Of a stretch of 28,533 nucleotides of DNA, positions 16,212 through 22,693 are shown piece by piece. Below the pieces are notes generated by a model. That model was not told the DNA's origin. It saw only the letters and a list, made by a program, of their open reading frames with translations, and ran no database searches. Made by a program: the position numbers and the translations under genes. This stretch comes from JAJFVC01 sp039698075 (GTDB lineage: Bacteria > Planctomycetota > Planctomycetia > Pirellulales > Thermoguttaceae): assembly GCA_039698075.1 (NCBI GenBank), contig JBDKTJ010000155.1:1-28533 (forward strand). The letters are read 5' to 3'. Positions within the stretch are counted from its first letter, which is position 1. Every line of letters begins with the position of its first letter.

Positions 16212-16223
16212 AGCCCCTACTTC

Positions 16224-18014
16224 ATGCCCGACCTGATTGCTCAAGGACTGGAACCGCAACAACGCTGGCGGCGAACGCTGCCGGACGGCGAGCCGATCGT
16301 GTTGGGACGTCAAAGCGGCGCTTGGGCGGCGACTTGGGACGAACTGATTTCACGCCGGCATGCGCGCGTGCGTTGGAACGGACGTCGACTGGAGGTCGAA
16401 CGGTTGGCCGAGGCCCGCAACCCGCTGTTTTTGCGAGGGCAAGAGGTCGATCGCTGCACGCTGAGGCCGGGCGAGCATTTCGTGCTGGGACAGACCACGT
16501 TCACGCTGGCCGATCAGCAGGCCAGTGTGGCGACCGACGCGCCGCCCCCGGTCCAACAGCAATCGTTCAGCGCGCAGTACCTGAAGGGCGTGTCGTTCCG
16601 CAATCCCGACCATCGGATCGAGGTGTTGAGCCGACTTCCGGAGGTGATCTCGGGCGCGGCGGGCGACCACGAGCTTTTCGTTCGGCTGGTGAGCATGTTG
16701 CTGGCCGGCGTGCCCAGGGCCGATGCCGCCGCCGTGGTGGCCGTCGAGAGCCTCGATCCCGTCATGGACCCCGTTTCCTCGTCCCGCTCCTCGCTCCCTT
16801 CTCCGCGGGTTCTTCACTGGGACCAGCGATTGGCCGTTGCCACGGATTTTCGGCCCAGCCAGGGATTGATTCTCGAATCGCTTCGGCAGGGGCAAAGCGT
16901 GTTGCAGGTGTGGCGCGGCGCGGACCTGCCCGGCAACGACGCTTTCACGGCCAGCGACACGTTCGATTGGGCGTTTTGCACGCCGGCGCCGGGTCGGGCG
17001 TGTCGCGGATGGGTGCTGTATGTGGCCGGACGTTTTGCGGCCGAACGGATTTCGGCCACGCCTTCGTCCGATCCCAACGATCTGCGCGAGGACGTGAAAT
17101 TCACCGAACTGGTCGCCGCGATGCTCGGTTCGTTGCGCGAGATGCGGCTGTTGGAGCGACGTCACGCGACGTTGAGCCAGTTCTTTTCGCCGGTGGTGCT
17201 CGACACGCTGGCGGTCGAAGACCCGGAGCTGGTGTTGTCGCCGCGCGAGACCGAGGTGTCCGTGTTGTTTTGCGATTTACGCGGTTTTTCGCGTCAGTCG
17301 GAGCGGCAGGCCGACGATCTGTTGGGCCTGTTGCAGCGCGTGAGCCGGGCGCTGGGCGTGGCGACCCGTCACATCCGCGAGCAGGGCGGCGTGGTCGGCG
17401 ATTTCCAGGGCGACGCCGCGATGGGCTTTTGGGGCTGGCCGCTTCCACAGCCCGACGCCGTGCTGCGAACGTGTCGGGCCGCGCTGGCCGTGCGGGCCCA
17501 ATTCGAGGCCGACGCGGGATTCCGCGCGGGACTCGGCGTGGCGACCGGTCGGGCGGTGGCCGGCAAAATCGGAACGGTCGATCAGGTGAAAGTGACCGTT
17601 TTCGGACCGGTGGTCAATCGCGCGTCGCGTTTGGAGGGCATGACGAAAATCCTGCACGCGCCGATCTTGTTGGACGAGGCCACGGCCCGAATCGTTCGCC
17701 GCGATGTGCCGCCGGACGTGGCGCGCGTGCGGCGTTTGGCCGTCGTTCGACCATTCGGATTCGACGGAGCGATGGAAGTCAGCGAGTTGGTTCCGCCCAT
17801 GTCGCAAGGCTCCCAATGGACCGATCGAGACCTGGCGTCCTACGAATCGGCGCTGGACGCTTTTTTGGCGAAAGACTGGGTCCGGGCGTTCGAGTTCTTG
17901 CATCAAATCCCCGCGGACGATCAGGCGAAGGATTTCTTGTTGGGATACATCGCCCAACACCATCGCCGCCCGCCGCCCGACTGGGACGGAGTGATTCCGT
18001 TGGCGAGCAAATGA
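16224..18014 (+). CDS. FHA-domain class III nucleotide cyclase
   Basis: 596 aa, soluble, no signal or membrane segment. An N-terminal FHA domain (1-~100; GRQ at 28-30, SRRHA at 43-47) should bind phosphothreonine. A middle region (~130-310) resembles a GAF domain. A class III cyclase domain (~340-515) has metal aspartates D351 (FCDLRGFS) and D397 (GDFQGDAAM) and transition-state N465/R469 (VVNRASRLEG). The purine-selecting lysine four residues before the second aspartate is D393, and its usual Asp/Thr partner position is T458. ATP/GTP selectivity is therefore not predictable. A C-terminal tail (~530-596) resembles a short helical repeat. Start ATG 16224 is the first Met before the FHA domain. 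It follows the sensor kinase by 92 bp of repeat DNA, so the FHA domain may bind that kinase or its substrates. Confidence 0.88.
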   Translation: MPDLIAQGLEPQQRWRRTLPDGEPIVLGRQSGAWAATWDELISRRHARVRWNGRRLEVERLAEARNPLFLRGQEVDRCTLRPGEHFVLGQTTFTLADQQASVATDAPPPVQQQSFSAQYLKGVSFRNPDHRIEVLSRLPEVISGAAGDHELFVRLVSMLLAGVPRADAAAVVAVESLDPVMDPVSSSRSSLPSPRVLHWDQRLAVATDFRPSQGLILESLRQGQSVLQVWRGADLPGNDAFTASDTFDWAFCTPAPGRACRGWVLYVAGRFAAERISATPSSDPNDLREDVKFTELVAAMLGSLREMRLLERRHATLSQFFSPVVLDTLAVEDPELVLSPRETEVSVLFCDLRGFSRQSERQADDLLGLLQRVSRALGVATRHIREQGGVVGDFQGDAAMGFWGWPLPQPDAVLRTCRAALAVRAQFEADAGFRAGLGVATGRAVAGKIGTVDQVKVTVFGPVVNRASRLEGMTKILHAPILLDEATARIVRRDVPPDVARVRRLAVVRPFGFDGAMEVSELVPPMSQGSQWTDRDLASYESALDAFLAKDWVRAFEFLHQIPADDQAKDFLLGYIAQHHRRPPPDWDGVIPLASK

Positions 18015-18027
18015 GGCGTGATATAAT
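18000..18027 (+). promoter_or_regulatory. Promoter for the DUF4160/DUF2442 pair
   Basis: TTGGCG (18000-18005) and TATAAT (18022-18027) with a 16-nt spacer, overlapping the 3' end of the cyclase gene. The transcript would have a leader of about 30 nt containing GAGGAGG (18048-18054), a strong ribosome binding site 10 nt before the ATG at 18065. Confidence 0.55.
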
Positions 18028-18064
18028 AAGAGAAGAGAAGGGTTGTTGAGGAGGATGGCGGTTT

Positions 18065-18322
18065 ATGCCGATATTTTGCAGATTTTTTGGGATCGCGATT
18101 ATGATGTATTGGCGCGACCATCTACCGCCTCATTTTCACGCCAAGTACGGCGACGACGAAGTTACCGTGGAAATTGAAAGCGGAACGGTGCAAGGAAGGA
18201 TGTCTCGTCGCGCTCTGGCCTTGGTGCAGGAATGGCGAGAAGCCCACATGGCCGAGTTGCGTGAAAACTGGCGATTGGCGTCCGAACGGCGGCCCTTGAA
18301 TCCCATCGAACCTTTGGAGTGA
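18065..18322 (+). CDS. DUF4160-family small protein
   Basis: 85 aa. It matches the DUF4160 pattern: MPIFCRFFGIAIMMYWRDH, then the histidine cluster LPPHFHAKYG, a short acidic strand, and the C-terminal block RALALVQEWREAHMAELREN. No biochemical role is established for the family. It is usually encoded next to DUF2442, as here, and the pair has been discussed as a possible toxin-antitoxin-like module; that is unproven. It has a strong Shine-Dalgarno, its own promoter and only 6 bp to the next gene. A closer ATG at 18055 is in another frame that soon stops. Confidence 0.85.
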   Translation: MPIFCRFFGIAIMMYWRDHLPPHFHAKYGDDEVTVEIESGTVQGRMSRRALALVQEWREAHMAELRENWRLASERRPLNPIEPLE

Positions 18323-18328
18323 AGTACA

Positions 18329-18574
18329 ATGATTTTGCACGTTCGAGAAGCCAAGTACTTGCGAGATTATGTCATTTGGCTTCGCTTCAACGACGGCGCG
18401 GAAGGCGAAATTGATTTGAAAGCGGAGTTGGAGGGCGAGATGTTCGTCGCACTTCGAGACCCCGTTCTGTTCCAACGTTTTTGCGTTGATCCGGAGCTTC
18501 AAACCATCGTTTGGGAAAACGGCGCGGACTTGGCGCCCGAGTTTCTTTACGACCACATGCGGGTGTTGGCGTAG
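18329..18574 (+). CDS. DUF2442-family small protein
   Basis: 81 aa. The sequence follows the DUF2442 pattern: an N-terminal EAKYLRDYVIWLRFNDGAEG beta-hairpin, EIDLKAEL, LRDPVLFQRFCVDPEL and TIVWENGADLAPEFLYDH. The function is unknown; partners of DUF4160 are proposed to act as antitoxin or DNA-binding subunit, by analogy only. It starts 6 bp after DUF4160 with GGAG (18316-18319) inside the end of that gene, so translation is probably coupled. It faces the solute-binding protein gene convergently across 26 bp. Confidence 0.87.
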   Translation: MILHVREAKYLRDYVIWLRFNDGAEGEIDLKAELEGEMFVALRDPVLFQRFCVDPELQTIVWENGADLAPEFLYDHMRVLA

Positions 18575-18600
18575 GGATCGCCTTGTCGGTCCGACTTGCG

Positions 18601-20079
18601 TCATTCCAACCCCAAACTGTGCCGATAGGCCGCCCGCTGACGGTCGAGGCCCAGCCGGTCGGTGATCCCTCGCCACGTTCGGTCGACGTCCATCAGCGCC
18701 TGAAGCGGCGTGGTTTGGCCGCGAACCGCCGCGGCCACCGCCTCGTCCAACGCGGCAAGATATTCCGCCCGGCCCGGCAAACGCAACGCCCCGAGCCATT
18801 GCTCGTGACGAAACGCCGCGTCCGTCGCATCGGCGTATTGAAGGGCCGCCGGCAGCGGGACGTTCTTTTCCACCCACAGGCTCGGCGTCTTCAAGTTCGC
18901 TTGGCAAAACAGCGTCGTTTGCGGACTGACCGCGCAGACTTGCGGACCGATCCGGTCGTCGGTCAACCAGAAAAGCAACTGGAACGCGGCGTCCGTGTGG
19001 GCCGACTGTTTGGCGACCATGCCCAACCGGCCTGTGGCGGCCAGCAGCGGCACGCGCGTGTCTTCGCCCTCGGCGCGACGGTCCCAAACGTGGCCGGTCA
19101 AATTGAAAACCCGCGGCGAGCCGGGCAACTGCACAAATCCCACCCGAATCGAAGCCGTCGTGGATTCTCGGTCCTTCGTGACTCTCCCCTCTCCCCTCTC
19201 CTCCGCGGCGGTCGGCCAACCGAGCATCATCCCGCACTGTCCGCGCCAAAAGGCGGTCCGGGCCGACGCGGGATCGAAGCGCAACGGGTCGGCCGGCCCA
19301 AACTTGGACGCCGCCACCAACTCTTCCAAGGCCTGAACAAACGGCGGACCGGCGATCATCGGTTCCATCGTGTCGATGTCGAACAACGCCGAGTAGTTGT
19401 CGCGGTGTTTGGCGTACGGAGCGGCGCGAGCCAGCAACGTCAAACCGGCCCAACCCGGCGCCAACGGCTCGATCGTGCCGGCCCAAGCGGCGCCGTCGCG
19501 TTTCGGAGGCGGCGACAGTCGGGCCAATTTGCGGGCCAGGTCATAATACTCCGGCCAAGTGCGCGGCGGCCGACGGCCCAGTTTTTCGAGCAAATCGGCG
19601 CGATACCAACAGCAAAACACCGGCGAACCGAACGGCACGGCCATCGCCTGTTGACCCCACACGGCCTCACGCAGCTTGAGCAATTCGAACAACTCGGCCC
19701 ATTGCACGCCGCGCAGCAACCGGCCGGGCGCCGGCGCGAGTTGTCCGCGCTCGGCCAAAACGCTCAACCAATGGGACGGCGCGATGACGGCGTCGAACGG
19801 CGGCAGGTCGGGCCGGGCGAGGTCTTTTTCGGTGATTTCCGAAACTTGCAGCTCCGCGCCGGTCTGAACGTTCCATTCGCCGCGCAGTCGGACCACCGCG
19901 GCGGCAATCGCCGGATCGTCGACCACGGCCAGCCGCAACGAAAGATTTTCCAGCGGTTTTTTCTTGGGGGTCGGTTGCGACCCCGACTCGGCCTGCGGTT
20001 TTGTGCAGCCCACCAGGAGGAGCAAGACACCGAGGAGAGAGAAGAGGTGAGAGGCCCGGAGAGAAAGTCGCAATTTCAT
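18601..20079 (-). CDS. ABC-type extracellular solute-binding lipoprotein
   Basis: 492 aa. The lipoprotein signal peptide has lipobox LLVGC with acylated C25, so it is anchored outside the cytoplasmic membrane. The rest has the two-lobe layout of family 1 (sugar) solute-binding proteins: an early FDAVIAPSHWLSVLAERGQL segment, a central region with VPFGSPVFCCWYRADLLEKLG and RTWPEYYDLARKLA, and a C-terminal helical part. It probably captures an oligosaccharide for an ABC importer, but no permease or ATPase gene is in the window. Residues around 310-330 (EERGEGRVTKDREST) look like an in-frame low-complexity insertion from purine-rich DNA. The start has no Shine-Dalgarno but follows a good promoter. 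Confidence 0.85.
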   Translation of the reverse strand: MKLRLSLRASHLFSLLGVLLLLVGCTKPQAESGSQPTPKKKPLENLSLRLAVVDDPAIAAAVVRLRGEWNVQTGAELQVSEITEKDLARPDLPPFDAVIAPSHWLSVLAERGQLAPAPGRLLRGVQWAELFELLKLREAVWGQQAMAVPFGSPVFCCWYRADLLEKLGRRPPRTWPEYYDLARKLARLSPPPKRDGAAWAGTIEPLAPGWAGLTLLARAAPYAKHRDNYSALFDIDTMEPMIAGPPFVQALEELVAASKFGPADPLRFDPASARTAFWRGQCGMMLGWPTAAEERGEGRVTKDRESTTASIRVGFVQLPGSPRVFNLTGHVWDRRAEGEDTRVPLLAATGRLGMVAKQSAHTDAAFQLLFWLTDDRIGPQVCAVSPQTTLFCQANLKTPSLWVEKNVPLPAALQYADATDAAFRHEQWLGALRLPGRAEYLAALDEAVAAAVRGQTTPLQALMDVDRTWRGITDRLGLDRQRAAYRHSLGLE

Positions 20080-20124
20080 GGCGGCGATGGGTTGGTGGCG
20101 GAAACGGTTTTTGGATTCCCTAGT

Positions 20125-20154
20125 AAATTAGAGTAAATCGTGGGACGCCGTCAA
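20125..20154 (-). promoter_or_regulatory. Promoter for the solute-binding protein gene
   Basis: Minus-strand TTGACG (20154-20149) and TAATTT (20130-20125), 18-nt spacer, about 45 nt of leader to the ATG at 20079. Confidence 0.5.
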
Positions 20155-20232
20155 TGGATCTGAACTTTCGATGGCGGCGTCTCCATGGACGCGTTTCGGA
20201 TGGAATTCGCATAGTTTTTTCGCTGGCTGATC

Positions 20233-20257
20233 TTGCCAAAACGGAAATGTTTGGCAA
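20233..20257. promoter_or_regulatory. Inverted repeat upstream of the 90-aa gene
   Basis: TTGCCAAA (20233-20240) and TTTGGCAA (20250-20257), perfect 8-bp arms with a 9-nt spacer, 58 bp before the ATG at 20316. It is either an operator or a relic of the repeat at 20589-20833, whose central hairpin also uses TTGGCAA/TTGCCAA arms. Confidence 0.35.
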
Positions 20258-20315
20258 AATAGTAGCAATCGGGCAGGCCATTCGACCGCCCGGAAGGACC
20301 ACTTGGGGCTGTGCC

Positions 20316-20588
20316 ATGCCTGCTAGTCCGGACCACATTCGCGATTCGTTCGATGAGCTGAAGGTCGGGGATCGGGTCGAAGTGGAACACATCGTCACGG
20401 TGGGCCAAAAGCGTTGGACCGCCAAAACCTGCGGAACGGTGATCCGCGTCGAGCGGCGACGTCACGGAATGCACGTCCAGCGAGGCCGCGACGACAAGGT
20501 TTTCAGCGACGCCGTCTTGCTCGAACAGCCCGACGGCGAACTGACCGCCGTGATGATGGACGAGTTCACCGCGATCCGACACGTCTGA
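20316..20588 (+). CDS. Conserved hypothetical protein, small beta-rich
   Basis: 90 aa from the ATG at 20316; the frame is open back to 20154, but the upstream part has a different character. The sequence (FDELKVGDRVEVEHIVTVGQ, then WTAKTCGTVIRVERRRHGMHVQR, ending VMMDEFTAIRHV) alternates strands like a small SH3/KOW-type barrel, with a basic RVERRRH stretch that could bind nucleic acid. From memory, similar short proteins occur in planctomycetes, but no function is known to me. Its stop is 1 bp before the left end of the MITE-like element. It is divergent to the solute-binding protein gene. Confidence 0.65.
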   Translation: MPASPDHIRDSFDELKVGDRVEVEHIVTVGQKRWTAKTCGTVIRVERRRHGMHVQRGRDDKVFSDAVLLEQPDGELTAVMMDEFTAIRHV

Positions 20589-20833
20589 TACGCGATCCAA
20601 CTTAAAAAACGCGCGCATTCTCAAGTTGGAACGCGTAGGACGCCCCAGTTTCGCCCATACCGCCATGTTTTCTATTGCCGCCATGGAGCCGCTTGCGATT
20701 TCGCAAAAGATTGGCAAGCCATGTCGTTTTGCCAAAGAGTTTTGTGAAATCGCAAGCGATTGGAACGTTCCGAGGGAAACGACCCACCGTCTTCGCGGAA
20801 GAGCATCCGTACGTTTTTAAGTTGGAACGCGTA
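20589..20833. mobile_element. 245-bp MITE-like element with 22-23-bp terminal inverted repeats
   Basis: The left end TACGCGATCCAACTTAAAAA plus ACG (20589-20611) is the inverse of the right end (20812-20833, CGTTTTTAAGTTGGAACGCG plus TA), with one mismatch and one indel. Both ends abut TA, consistent with the TA target of IS630/Tc1-type transposition. A third copy of the right end sits internally (20621-20637). The centre is a long hairpin: CGCTTGCGATTTC (20690-20702) with GAAATCGCAAGCG (20746-20758), enclosing TTGGCAA/TTGCCAA arms. No transposase is encoded, so it would need enzymes in trans. The right junction creates TATAAT ahead of the radical SAM gene. Confidence 0.75.
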
Positions 20834-20837
20834 TAAT
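20832..20837 (+). promoter_or_regulatory. -10 element formed at the MITE right junction
   Basis: TATAAT, whose first two bases are the terminal TA of the repeat element and whose last four come from flanking DNA. There is no good -35. RNA would start near 20844, 27 nt before the radical SAM start codon. Confidence 0.35.
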
Positions 20838-20870
20838 GGACTGTCCACGTCCCGCTGCATTGGAATCCGC

Positions 20871-21728
20871 ATGACGCTGTTTTCTTCCCATCCGCGACAG
20901 TTTTCGACCAATTGCTACGTCTATCCCGTCTTGAGCCGCCGCGCCGGCGGGGTGTCGGTCGGCGTGAACGTCAGCCCGGATCGAGCGTGCAATTTCCGTT
21001 GCGTCTACTGCCAAGTGGATCGCAGTCTGCCGAAGGGCGACGATTTCGTCGATCTTGCGCGACTGGCCGAGGAATTAGACGAGACGCTCGAATTGGTCCG
21101 GTCGGGCCGGATTTTCGAGGGACCGCAATTTCGGGGCGCGCCGCCCGCCTTGCGACGCCTGAACGACATCGCCCTAAGCGGCGACGGCGAGCCGACCGCC
21201 TTTGCCAATTTCGAGCAACTGGTGGATGTTTGCGCCGCAGCGCGACGCCGGCTGGGGTTGGCGGACCTGAAAATTGTCTTGATCACCAACGCCACGTTGT
21301 TTCATCGGCCGTCGGTCGAGCGGGCCATGGCGGTGTTGGACGCCAACGGCGGCGAGATTTGGGCCAAACTGGACGCCGGCACGGAAAACTACTATCGGCA
21401 GGTGAATCGGTCGACAACGCCGTGGCCGCGGATTCTCAAAAACATCCGCAACGCCGCAAAGGTTCGGCCGCTGGTCATCCAAACGCTGCTGCTGCGAATG
21501 CACGGCCAAGGCCCCACGTCCGAGGAACTAGACGCGTACTGCGACCGGCTGAACGAAATCACGGCCGCCGGCGGACGAATTCGGCTGGTGCAAATCCATA
21601 CGATCGCGCGACGGCCCGCCGAATTGTGGACCAGCGCGCTCTGCAATGCCGAGGTGGACGCCGCGGCGGAACGGATACGAGCTCGCACTGGACTGACCGT
21701 AGCGGGATTTTACGGCGAGGGGGGATAG
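20871..21728 (+). CDS. Radical SAM protein, COG0731-like
   Basis: 285 aa, cytoplasmic. The radical SAM cluster motif is C40-x3-C44-x2-C47 (CNFRCVYC), preceded by VGVNVSPDRA. SAM-binding features follow: ALSGDGEPTAFANF (a GGE-like strand) and LKIVLITNATLF. This combination is typical of COG0731 Fe-S oxidoreductases, related to the archaeal wyosine enzyme Tyw1. The bacterial members have no settled substrate. The C-terminal part lacks an obvious extra cluster domain. ATG 20871 was chosen because the core starts within 40 residues; an open frame from 20760 would run through the repeat element. It is monocistronic and convergent with the 28-aa gene. Confidence 0.85.
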   Translation: MTLFSSHPRQFSTNCYVYPVLSRRAGGVSVGVNVSPDRACNFRCVYCQVDRSLPKGDDFVDLARLAEELDETLELVRSGRIFEGPQFRGAPPALRRLNDIALSGDGEPTAFANFEQLVDVCAAARRRLGLADLKIVLITNATLFHRPSVERAMAVLDANGGEIWAKLDAGTENYYRQVNRSTTPWPRILKNIRNAAKVRPLVIQTLLLRMHGQGPTSEELDAYCDRLNEITAAGGRIRLVQIHTIARRPAELWTSALCNAEVDAAAERIRARTGLTVAGFYGEGG

Positions 21729-21785
21729 CGGACAGGGGAGAGCGACAGCCGAAGCCGATCCCCCCACTCTCCACTCTCCACTTCG
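21729..21785. repeat. Purine/pyrimidine-rich low-complexity spacer between convergent genes
   Basis: GGGGAGAG (about 21736-21743) is followed by CCCCCC and two CTCTCCA units before the stop of the 28-aa gene. GGAGAG/CTCTCC arms could form a hairpin serving both converging transcripts, but there is no T-run. Similar CTCTCCCC runs lie inside the solute-binding protein gene. Confidence 0.4.
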
Positions 21786-21872
21786 TTACTTCCGATGCCG
21801 AATCTTGGCTCGGTTGCGACGCTTCTTGCGGCCGATCTTGCGGCGGCCTTTTCCGGTCTTTTTGTTACCCAC
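21786..21872 (-). CDS. 28-aa highly basic protein, possible ribosome-associated peptide
   Basis: The minus-strand frame from the GTG at 21872 encodes VGNKKTGKGRRKIGRKKRRN followed by RAKIRHRK and stop: about 60% Lys/Arg/His, with no acidic residue. GGAG lies 7 nt before this GTG; an earlier in-frame GTG at 21878 would add two residues. A promoter with an 18-nt spacer (21919-21948) precedes it with a leader of about 40 nt. Size and composition resemble small ribosomal or ribosome-stabilising peptides such as the actinobacterial bS22/COX24-like proteins, but homology is not shown. The independent promoter, ribosome binding site and gene-like placement argue that it is real. Confidence 0.65.
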   Translation of the reverse strand: MGNKKTGKGRRKIGRKKRRNRAKIRHRK

Positions 21873-21918
21873 AGACACACTCCATCTTGGCAAGAAATGG
21901 TTATCAGCGAAACACGCA

Positions 21919-21948
21919 AGTATAGCAGACGCCCCCGTTTGGCGACAA
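21919..21948 (-). promoter_or_regulatory. Promoter for the 28-aa basic protein
   Basis: Minus-strand TTGTCG (21948-21943) and TATACT (21924-21919), 18-nt spacer. The predicted start near 21912 gives a leader of about 40 nt. A CCCCC-N12-GGGGG inverted repeat (21932-21953) overlaps the -35 and spacer and could be an operator or the weak terminator of the upstream response regulator gene. Confidence 0.55.
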
Positions 21949-21977
21949 GGGGGACATAGCCAAAGAAGAAAGGACCG

Positions 21978-22433
21978 TCAAACGCCCGGCTCCTCGTCCC
22001 AATCGCCAACCTCGTCGAGGGCCTGGCGGATCAACACCAGCAGGGCGTTCGGATCGTAGGGCTTTCGGAGGAAAAAGTGGCACCCGGCCGCTCGGCAACG
22101 TCGCACCAGGCCCGGCTGCTCCTGGCCGCTGAGGATCAGAATCGGCGCCGAACAGGTCTCGGGCGAGTCGGCCAGTTGCTCGCAGACCGTCAACCCGTCG
22201 CAATCCGGCAGGCCAAGATCCAAAATCACCAACGCCGGCGGATGGGCCTTCGCCTTGGCTAGTCCAGACTGGCCTGAATAGGCGGCCATGGCCTTGAGCC
22301 CCTGCCTTTTCAGCCGATGCGACAGCACGTCCGACAGCGATTCGTCGTCGTCGATAATCAGCACGGTCGGCCGAGGATCGACCACCACCGGCACGTACTG
22401 CGACTGCGGAGACGTTGCAAAATCGGTCAACAT
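21978..22433 (-). CDS. Single-domain (CheY-like) response regulator
   Basis: 151 aa with one receiver domain (~24-145) and no output domain. The acidic pocket is in PTVLIIDDDESL, the phospho-acceptor Asp in LVILDLGLPDCDG, the Ser in ILILSGQ, and the conserved Lys in FFLRKPYDP. It would pass phosphate to, or bind, a partner protein such as a kinase or flagellar component. No kinase is adjacent. ATG 22433 was chosen over the open frame to 22487 because the promoter at 22476-22503 predicts a start near 22469, downstream of the longer frame's ATG. The N-terminal ~23 residues before the receiver are unstructured and Pro/Ser-rich. Confidence 0.88.
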   Translation of the reverse strand: MLTDFATSPQSQYVPVVVDPRPTVLIIDDDESLSDVLSHRLKRQGLKAMAAYSGQSGLAKAKAHPPALVILDLGLPDCDGLTVCEQLADSPETCSAPILILSGQEQPGLVRRCRAAGCHFFLRKPYDPNALLVLIRQALDEVGDWDEEPGV

Positions 22434-22475
22434 GGCGGGACGTGTGATGTGGGTTTGCGCAGGCAGGGATGGTAA

Positions 22476-22503
22476 AATGTACAACACAACGTCGGCAAGT
22501 CAA
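22476..22503 (-). promoter_or_regulatory. Promoter for the single-domain response regulator
   Basis: Minus-strand TTGACT (22503-22498) and TACATT (22481-22476), 16-nt spacer, in the divergent gap to the membrane protein gene. It supports the ATG at 22433. Confidence 0.5.
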
Positions 22504-22549
22504 ATCGACAAGGCAAATCGCAACGGTTGTGCCAACCATTCGGGCCAGG

Positions 22550-22579
22550 TTGCGACAAGTCGTCCGGCGGCGTTACAAT
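22550..22579 (+). promoter_or_regulatory. Promoter for the membrane protein gene at 22694
   Basis: TTGCGA (22550-22555) and TACAAT (22574-22579), 18-nt spacer. RNA would start near 22586, leaving a leader of about 108 nt. Confidence 0.5.
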
Positions 22580-22693
22580 CGGAAACATGCAAGAATCCTC
22601 CAACGAGGCCACCAGGAAATCACTCCAGGGCGAGATGCACTCCACGGAACGTCAGACAGAACAGGAAAAAACCACTTGGCAGGCGAAGCATTG

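Noticed and set aside
16322..18049. 575-codon plus-strand frame overlapping the cyclase
   Set aside because: Out-of-frame shadow rich in Arg/Gly; the cyclase motifs lie in the other frame.
18122..19486. 454-codon minus-strand frame across DUF4160, DUF2442 and the solute-binding gene
   Set aside because: It runs through three better-supported genes and shows no motif.
18511..20136. 541-codon plus-strand frame
   Set aside because: Antisense to the lipoprotein gene, which has a clear signal peptide and lipobox.
21932..21953. CCCCC/GGGGG hairpin considered as a terminator of the single-domain response regulator
   Set aside because: There is no U-run and it overlaps the -35 of the 28-aa gene, so it was noted only within the promoter entry.
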